NCBI GenBank assembly: GCA_050124735.1
Contig: JASFEQ010000051.1
Location: 1 to 16,310, forward strand
Direction of reading: 5' to 3'
DNA: 16,310 nt
DNA from: JASFEQ01 sp050124735
Lineage (GTDB): Bacteria; Desulfobacterota; DSM-4660; Desulfatiglandales; HGW-15
A program made the translations under genes and the position numbers. Shown piece after piece: positions 11,840 through 16,310 of this stretch. Within the stretch, counting starts at the first letter, position 1, and the number at the start of each line of letters is the position of its first letter. Under the pieces are notes generated by a model. The model was not told the DNA's origin. It saw nothing but the letters and a program-made list of their open reading frames with translations, and searched no databases.

Positions 11840-14731
11840 ATGAAACTTTCTGAATACATAAATACCATTAAGAACCATCCGGAATTTGGTCCGGCCTATG
11901 TGCACCACCAATATCTTGCCCCTAAGAAAGCCGTCTACGGACCCGATCTGGACCTGCCCAATGAGCTTCTACAGATACCTAAAGACCTGGGTTTTGAGAA
12001 GTTGTACACGCATCAGGCGGATGCCATAAGACAGATCAGGCAGGGAGCAAATGTCTTGGTCGCCACGCCCACAGCCAGTGGCAAGAGCCTCATCTATAAT
12101 CTTGCCGTTTTAGAGGCTGTCATAGCGAATGAGAAAACAAAGGCCTTGTATATCTTCCCCCTGAAGGCCTTGGAACAGGATCAATTGAAAGGGCTCTCCC
12201 TATACATCAACAAGCTCAAGGGGAGAAAAATATCTGCGCAAATCTATGATGGGGACACTTCATCGTACAAGCGAAAGCAAATTAGGAACAGGGTTCCAGA
12301 AATACTCTTTACAAACCCGGACATGCTCCATGCAGCTATTCTTTCTCATCACCAAAACTGGCAGGGGCTCTTTGAAAATCTTTCCTTTGTCGTTCTAGAC
12401 GAGATCCACACCTATCGCGGAATTTTTGGATCTCACGTGAACCAAATTATGAGGAGGCTAAAGAGGCTTTGCAAGCTCTACGGATCCAGACCCCAATTTG
12501 TACTTCTATCAGCGACGGTCAGTAATCCCCGGGAGTTCGGGGAGACACTCATAGGAGAGGAGATTGAAGTCTTTGATGCCAGCGGATCGCCCAAGTCTGG
12601 GCAACACTTCCTGTTCCTCAACCCAGACGTGAGCCCCAACTTTTCGGCAGCAAAGCTTTTCGTCCAATGTGTCCAATCAGGCTTCAGGACCATTGCCTTT
12701 ACGCAGTCAAGAAAGGTCACAGAGCTGATCCATGTATGGGTCTCCCAATTGTCCCCCCGGCTGAAGACTAAGATCAGTTCCTATCGGGCGGGTTTTATGC
12801 CAGAAGAGAGGCGAGAGATAGAAAAGAAGCTGGCCAGCGGAGATTTACTCGGCGTGGTGTCCACCAGCGCCCTGGAAATGGGCATTGATATAGGATATCT
12901 GGATATTTGTCTTCTGGTGGGTTACCCAGGCACCATCATCAATACCTGGCAGAGGGGGGGCAGGGTGGGTCGTTCAGGTAGGGACTCCCTAGTAATTCTC
13001 ATCGCCAAACCTGATGCCCTGGATCAATATTTTATGAGGCACCCTGAAGATCTATTTGGCAGATCCTATGAGGCGGCCATTCTGGATCCCCATAACCCCC
13101 ACGTGGTGGAAGCCCATCTGCCTTGTGCGGCCTCTGAGCATCCACTCACCCGCGGAGACGATCAATTCTGGTCCAAAGACCTTTCTCAACATCTCGAGAA
13201 GTTGGAAAGGGAGGGTGACCTGTCACGGACGGCCGAAGGGGAACCCACCTGGTATGCCACCCGTCGGAATCCCCATCGTCATGTCAATATCAGAACTGTG
13301 GGTGAGAGTTTTACGATCTTTGAAAGTGAGACCGGTCAGGCCATAGGGACCATTGACGGGTTTAGGGCCTTTACAGAATGTCACCCTGGCGCCGTTTATC
13401 TGCATCGGGCTAGACAATACCTGGTTGATCATCTTAATCTTGAAAAAAAGGACATTATTGCCCGCAAAACAGAGCTCAAATACTTTACACGGGTCCGCAC
13501 TGAAAAGGAGACAGAGATCATTCAGATTGATCGCACGCGACCAAAGGGGCAGTTTCTCGTCCGAGAGGGAATCGTTGAAGTCACGGAACGTGTCATCGGG
13601 TATGAAAAGAGGGCCCTGCCCGGCCAAGAACTGGTGGGCGTCTTCCCCCTTGAACTGCCTCCTCAGACCTTTGAGACCATCAGCTTCTGGATTGAAATAG
13701 AACCCGCCATCACCAAATGGGTAGAGGAGAAGGGGCTTCATTACATGGGGGGTATCCATGCCATCGAACATGCTGCCATTGGCATCTTTCCCCTATTTGC
13801 CCTTTGTGACAGAAACGACATTGGTGGGATTTGTTATACGTATCATCCGCAAGTGGAAAAGAGCGCCATCTTTATCTATGACGGATATCCAGGGGGAGTG
13901 GGCCTTGCTCAGCGGGGTTTTGAAGTCATCCTCGAATTGCTTGAAGGGACTCTGGATCTTATAAAAAACTGTGAATGCGAGGAAGGATGTCCTTCATGCA
14001 TCCATTCTCCCAAATGTGGTTCAGGAAATAAACCGCTGAACAAGGAAGCGGCAGTAATCATCTTGGAATTTCTTCTCGGCCACCTCTCCCTCAGTCAGGT
14101 TTCCGACGCAGACGGAGAGGAAGAACCCGTGCCCATTCCGGGCCAGAAAGAGGAACCCCTACCGGAGCAGACCGAACCAAGGATCGTCTATTTCGATCTG
14201 GAGACTCAAAAGACGGCCAAGGACGTGGGGGGGTGGCACAATACCCACCTGATGAGGGTTTCAGTGGCTGTCATCTTTGACAGTATTGAAAAAAGGTTCA
14301 TCAGCTTTCGAGAAGATGAGATTGATGACCTCCTGGCCCATCTTGAGAAGGCGAATTTGGTGGTTGGTTTCAATATCAGACGATTTGACTATACTGTCCT
14401 GAGCGCGTACACGGGAAAAAATTTCAAGGAGCTCAACACCTTTGATATCCTTGAGGACATATATCAACGGCTCGGCTTTCGCCTTGCGCTGGACCATCTT
14501 GCCCAAGAGACCCTAAATCAGGCCAAGACGGCTGACGGCCTTCAGGCCGTGGAGTGGTTCAAGCATGGGGAGATGGAGAAACTGACATCGTATTGCCAAC
14601 ACGATGTGGCTATCACGAGGGATCTTTTTCAGCACGGTCTGAACAACGGCCAACTCGTTTACAGAACAAAGCAGGATGACCGGCGCCTAAGGCTGCTTGT
14701 TGATTGGAAATTAGAGCGCTTAATTGGTTGA
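11840..14731 (+). CDS. MrfA/YprA-type SF2 helicase fused to a DEDD-type exonuclease domain
   Basis: A 963-residue fusion. Helicase part: YTHQ (56-59), Walker A ATPTASGKS (75-83), DEIH (187-190), LSAT (223-226), STSALEMGIDIG (341-352), QRGGRVGRSGR (371-381). A DUF1998/MZB-like region follows with CDRND, FIYDGYPGGVGLA and a cysteine cluster C711, C713, C717, C720, C726. This matches B. subtilis MrfA (YprA), a 3'-5' DNA helicase for mitomycin-type damage. After an acidic, proline-rich linker (about 755-780) comes an RNase H-fold exonuclease: FDLET (Asp786, Glu788), VGFNIRRFDY (Asp850) and Yx3D (Tyr918, Asp922), a DEDDy-like set. That corresponds to the separate nuclease partner MrfB (YprB), though no TPR region is present. 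Expected role: unwinding and trimming damaged DNA. The start follows AGGT by 9 nt within a palindromic element. The stop lies in a tandem repeat. Confidence 0.93.
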   Translation: MKLSEYINTIKNHPEFGPAYVHHQYLAPKKAVYGPDLDLPNELLQIPKDLGFEKLYTHQADAIRQIRQGANVLVATPTASGKSLIYNLAVLEAVIANEKTKALYIFPLKALEQDQLKGLSLYINKLKGRKISAQIYDGDTSSYKRKQIRNRVPEILFTNPDMLHAAILSHHQNWQGLFENLSFVVLDEIHTYRGIFGSHVNQIMRRLKRLCKLYGSRPQFVLLSATVSNPREFGETLIGEEIEVFDASGSPKSGQHFLFLNPDVSPNFSAAKLFVQCVQSGFRTIAFTQSRKVTELIHVWVSQLSPRLKTKISSYRAGFMPEERREIEKKLASGDLLGVVSTSALEMGIDIGYLDICLLVGYPGTIINTWQRGGRVGRSGRDSLVILIAKPDALDQYFMRHPEDLFGRSYEAAILDPHNPHVVEAHLPCAASEHPLTRGDDQFWSKDLSQHLEKLEREGDLSRTAEGEPTWYATRRNPHRHVNIRTVGESFTIFESETGQAIGTIDGFRAFTECHPGAVYLHRARQYLVDHLNLEKKDIIARKTELKYFTRVRTEKETEIIQIDRTRPKGQFLVREGIVEVTERVIGYEKRALPGQELVGVFPLELPPQTFETISFWIEIEPAITKWVEEKGLHYMGGIHAIEHAAIGIFPLFALCDRNDIGGICYTYHPQVEKSAIFIYDGYPGGVGLAQRGFEVILELLEGTLDLIKNCECEEGCPSCIHSPKCGSGNKPLNKEAAVIILEFLLGHLSLSQVSDADGEEEPVPIPGQKEEPLPEQTEPRIVYFDLETQKTAKDVGGWHNTHLMRVSVAVIFDSIEKRFISFREDEIDDLLAHLEKANLVVGFNIRRFDYTVLSAYTGKNFKELNTFDILEDIYQRLGFRLALDHLAQETLNQAKTADGLQAVEWFKHGEMEKLTSYCQHDVAITRDLFQHGLNNGQLVYRTKQDDRRLRLLVDWKLERLIG

Positions 14732-14757
14732 GTGGTTGAATAGTTGAGTCGTTGAGT
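14726..14757. repeat. Tandem 8-mer array at the helicase stop codon
   Basis: Four units GGTTGAGT, GGTTGAAT, AGTTGAGT and CGTTGAGT, then a degenerate AGTCGCGT (to 14765). The first unit supplies the last codon (GGT) and the stop (TGA) of the helicase gene. Similar units occur at 255-278. Confidence 0.75.
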
Positions 14758-14801
14758 AGTCGCGTATGGAATCGGCTCTCTCTTTTTTTTTCAGCTCTAG
14801 A

Positions 14802-14837
14802 CACTTTAGGCACTTTAGCTCACTTTAGGCACTTATT
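14802..14837. repeat. Tandem CACTTTAGG array just upstream of the YkgJ-type gene
   Basis: Units CACTTTAGG (14802-14810), CACTTTAGCT (14811-14820), CACTTTAGG (14821-14829) and a partial CACTTATT (14830-14837) run right up to the ATG at 14838. The AGG of the third unit sits 8 nt before the ATG and is the only ribosome-binding-like sequence there. A run of nine T lies just before the array (about 14783-14791). Confidence 0.7.
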
Positions 14838-15206
14838 ATGAAATCTTTTGAATGCAAGATGTGCGGAACCTGTTGCTACGGGAAAGGGGGCATCTTTTTG
14901 AAGGAGGATGAAATACAAAGGATTGCCAACTTCCTCGGGATGAAACCTGCGTCTTTTTTGGCGCGATATTGCGATGAGAAGGGTGCCCGTTTTTCCATCA
15001 AGGCTGGGCCGAACAAATATTGCATCTTTTATGATAAAGAGAAGAGCTGCCTGATCCATTCTGTCAAACCCTCACCATGCAGTCTATGGCCCTTCTACCC
15101 AGCGAACTTGAAAGATGCATACAATTGGGAAATGGCAAAAGATGCATGTCCTGGCATCAACCCTGATTGTTCTTTTGAGGATTTTGTAAAGGAGTCTAAG
15201 GGGTAG
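14838..15206 (+). CDS. YkgJ-family cysteine-cluster protein (putative Zn/Fe-chelating)
   Basis: A 122-residue cysteine-rich protein of the YkgJ/UPF0153 type, described as a zinc- or iron-chelating domain. The N-terminal CKMCGTCC gives Cys6, Cys9, Cys12 and Cys13. The second half has the family pattern C62-x-FYD...C71-x-IHSVKPSPC81-SLWPF, plus Cys45 and later cysteines in ACPGINPDC. Length is normal for the family. There is no signal peptide, so cytoplasmic. The function of the family is unproven; proposed roles are metal binding or Fe-S handling. The ATG follows a tandem CACTTTAGG array that supplies a weak AGG ribosome binding site. It lies 106 bp after the helicase gene, so co-transcription is possible. 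Confidence 0.88.
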   Translation: MKSFECKMCGTCCYGKGGIFLKEDEIQRIANFLGMKPASFLARYCDEKGARFSIKAGPNKYCIFYDKEKSCLIHSVKPSPCSLWPFYPANLKDAYNWEMAKDACPGINPDCSFEDFVKESKG

Positions 15207-15307
15207 GACTACTTATATTAAATCATCTCATTGCGAAGACGCAGAGTACGCAGAGATTCTGCATGCTTGATATGGATAGGCAACCTTCAGCGACGCCTCA
15301 TGAGGAA

Positions 15308-15434
15308 TTGCTCAAGATTATTTGAAAAAAGCCTTGAGGAAAACAAAAACGCGTTTGTTGTTTTCCTAAGGCCGTTTTCACAATGTTCAAGATTTCAGAA
15401 ATCTTGAACCCCGCTGCGCGGGAATCTTGAGCAA
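15308..15434. repeat. 127-nt nested palindromic element with three internal hairpins
   Basis: The outer arms are a perfect 12-bp inverted repeat, TTGCTCAAGATT (15308-15319) and AATCTTGAGCAA (15423-15434). Inside are a 15-bp stem with one bulged G (15331-15372), a perfect 11-bp stem GTTCAAGATTT-CAG-AAATCTTGAAC (15385-15409) and a 5-bp stem CCCGC-TGC-GCGGG (15410-15422). CAAGATT occurs in both the outer arm and the 11-bp stem, so alternative pairings are possible. Confidence 0.75.
15331..15372. terminator. Long hairpin, possible bidirectional terminator
   Basis: GCCTT-g-AGGAAAACAA pairs with TTGTTTTCCTAAGGC (15 bp, one bulge). The tip AAACGCGTTT is itself a palindrome. AAAAAA precedes the stem (15325-15330) and CGTTTTC follows it, so it could stop transcription in both directions. 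Its position 125 bp after the YkgJ-type gene fits. It is part of the larger nested element. Confidence 0.45.
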
Positions 15435-15576
15435 CTCTTAGTTCGTTATACATTTTAGTTCACTCTAAGAACGGGCTTCCTCCGTGTTCTCTGTGCCTCT
15501 AGTGAGTGAAGCGAACGGGTGGTGAATAATTTTGCGAGGATTTCTTTTGTCAGCGTCAGTCTGCGGTTAATCCAGA

Positions 15577-16310
15577 ATGAATTTTTTCAGCCAATTCATT
15601 GATCTTATCTATCCGCCCAGGTGCTCCATCTGCGAAAAGTTCCTTTGGAAAAACAGGGCAAAAAAGGATCAACAGGAACTCCTTTTTTGTAACCCTTGTT
15701 TCGATGGTTTTTCTGAGATAACCCCTCCCCTATGCCCCACATGTGGCAGGCCCTTTGCGTCAGAGGTGGATGAAAATCATCTTTGTGGGGATTGCCTCAG
15801 CAAACGGCCTTACTATGATACGATGCGAGCCCCTTACCTTTTCGAGGGAGGCATTATGGAGGCCATTCATCAATTCAAGTATGCCAGGAAAAGTTATCTC
15901 GCTAACTCTTTAGGTTTTCTCCTGGCCTCGTTTGCTAGGAAATGGTTGCACAGAGCGGACAGCTTCTTAATGATGCCGGTCCCACTTCACCCTAAGAGAT
16001 TACGCGAAAGGAATTTCAACCAGAGCCTGCTCCTGGCGCGCTATGCCGCTCCTTTCCTCGACCTAGAACTGGACTTTCTCTCCCTGAAAAGGATAAGATA
16101 CACCCAACCCCAGACTGGTCTAAAAAGTGATGAAAGGAGGAAGAATGTCCGTGGGGCATTTGAGATTGATGACAGGAAGGCTGTAAAAGGTCGATCCGTT
16201 TTGTTGGTGGATGACGTGACGACCACGGGCAACACCCTGAATGAGTGCGCCCGAACGCTCAAAAGGGCAGGCTCTAAAGAGGTGTTTTGTCTCGCACTGG
16301 CCAGAACCTC
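15577..16310 (+). CDS. comF: ComF-family phosphoribosyltransferase with double zinc ribbon, 3' end cut by window
   Basis: An open frame from ATG 15577 to the window edge, 244 codons, with no stop yet. The N-terminus has two CxxC pairs per ribbon: Cys16/19/38/41 and Cys53/56/70/73, the double zinc ribbon of ComF proteins. The C-terminal half is a type I phosphoribosyltransferase fold with PVPLHPKRLRERNFNQS (134-150), the QTGLKSDERRKNVRGAF segment and the PRPP-binding VLLVDDVTTTGNT (208-220). Length suggests only a few residues are missing. ComF is needed for DNA uptake in naturally transformable bacteria, but homologues (GntX-like) are present in many non-competent species and the biochemical reaction is unsettled. 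No clear ribosome binding site precedes the ATG, and no in-frame alternative is better. Confidence 0.92.
   Translation, partial: MNFFSQFIDLIYPPRCSICEKFLWKNRAKKDQQELLFCNPCFDGFSEITPPLCPTCGRPFASEVDENHLCGDCLSKRPYYDTMRAPYLFEGGIMEAIHQFKYARKSYLANSLGFLLASFARKWLHRADSFLMMPVPLHPKRLRERNFNQSLLLARYAAPFLDLELDFLSLKRIRYTQPQTGLKSDERRKNVRGAFEIDDRKAVKGRSVLLVDDVTTTGNTLNECARTLKRAGSKEVFCLALART

Larger units (their letters stand above)
15207..15576. other. Repeat-dense intergenic region, YkgJ-type gene / comF
   Basis: A 370-bp gap with no credible gene. It carries ACGCAGAG-type tandem units on the left (15239-15256), a nested palindromic element in the middle (15308-15434), and a related but inverted CTCCGTGTTCTCTGTG segment on the right (15480-15495), followed by an AGTGAGTGAAGCGAACGG stretch. 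I saw no convincing promoter for comF. Confidence 0.6.

Noticed and set aside
13223..13771. 182-residue minus-strand frame
   Set aside because: Lies entirely inside the well-supported helicase-nuclease gene in the opposite direction and has no family features.
11840..14731. Helicase-nuclease as part of a phage-defence island
   Set aside because: No recognised defence, phage or mobility gene flanks it, and its domains match the chromosomal MrfA/MrfB repair proteins better.
14783..14791. Run of nine T after the helicase gene as an intrinsic terminator
   Set aside because: No GC-rich hairpin precedes the T-run; the upstream sequence is the 8-mer tandem array.
14726..14837. CRISPR array
   Set aside because: The repeats are 8-10 bp units directly adjacent to each other without spacers, and no cas gene is present.

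Overview
This window looks like ordinary bacterial chromosome of moderate GC content from a Gram-negative organism. The evidence is a PBP4-type D,D-carboxypeptidase, a Spy/CpxP-like exported protein and a TatA. The gene mix and the intergenic microsatellite-like repeats remind me of Desulfobacterota (former Deltaproteobacteria), but that placement is inference because no phylogenetic marker was analysed. There are 15 genes, two of them cut by the window edges. I found no rRNA, tRNA, IS element, phage gene or CRISPR array.

Layout. (1) On the minus strand at the left edge are a truncated unknown gene (1-231) and a DUF4213/DUF364 protein (290-1051). (2) Divergently on plus come an esterase/lipase with a complete Ser-Asp-His triad (1410-2216), myo-inositol-1-phosphate synthase (2380-3702) behind its own good sigma70-like promoter, a small exported Spy/CpxP-like protein (3859-4314) and a macrodomain deacetylase (4447-4968). 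(3) Convergent on minus is a PBP4/DacB-like peptidase (5002-6219). (4) Plus-strand cluster purM - DUF523 (overlapping) - tatA - CoA-binding protein (6645-9074). (5) Plus-strand cluster: ABC-F ATPase (9353-11338), a small unknown protein, a 963-residue helicase-nuclease fusion (11840-14731), a YkgJ-type cysteine-cluster protein (14838-15206) and the start of a ComF-family phosphoribosyltransferase (15577 to the edge).

The most notable protein is the fusion: a MrfA/YprA-type superfamily 2 helicase with its four-cysteine C-terminal cluster, joined by an acidic proline-rich linker to a DEDD-type exonuclease domain. In Bacillus subtilis the corresponding partners, MrfA and MrfB, are separate proteins of a mitomycin-damage repair pathway.

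The other striking layer is intergenic. Several gaps hold compact nested palindromes: a 50-nt three-way-junction element at 6387-6436, a 127-nt nested element at 15308-15434, a structured element abutting the helicase start at 11776-11837, and a palindromic core of the form TCCCGC-loop-GCGGGA that recurs at several sites. Short tandem arrays (8-mers at 255-278 and 14726-14757, 9-mers at 14802-14837) abut gene ends and starts. These look like a REP/MITE-like repeat population that has partly become the translation-start or 3'-end environment of neighbouring genes.
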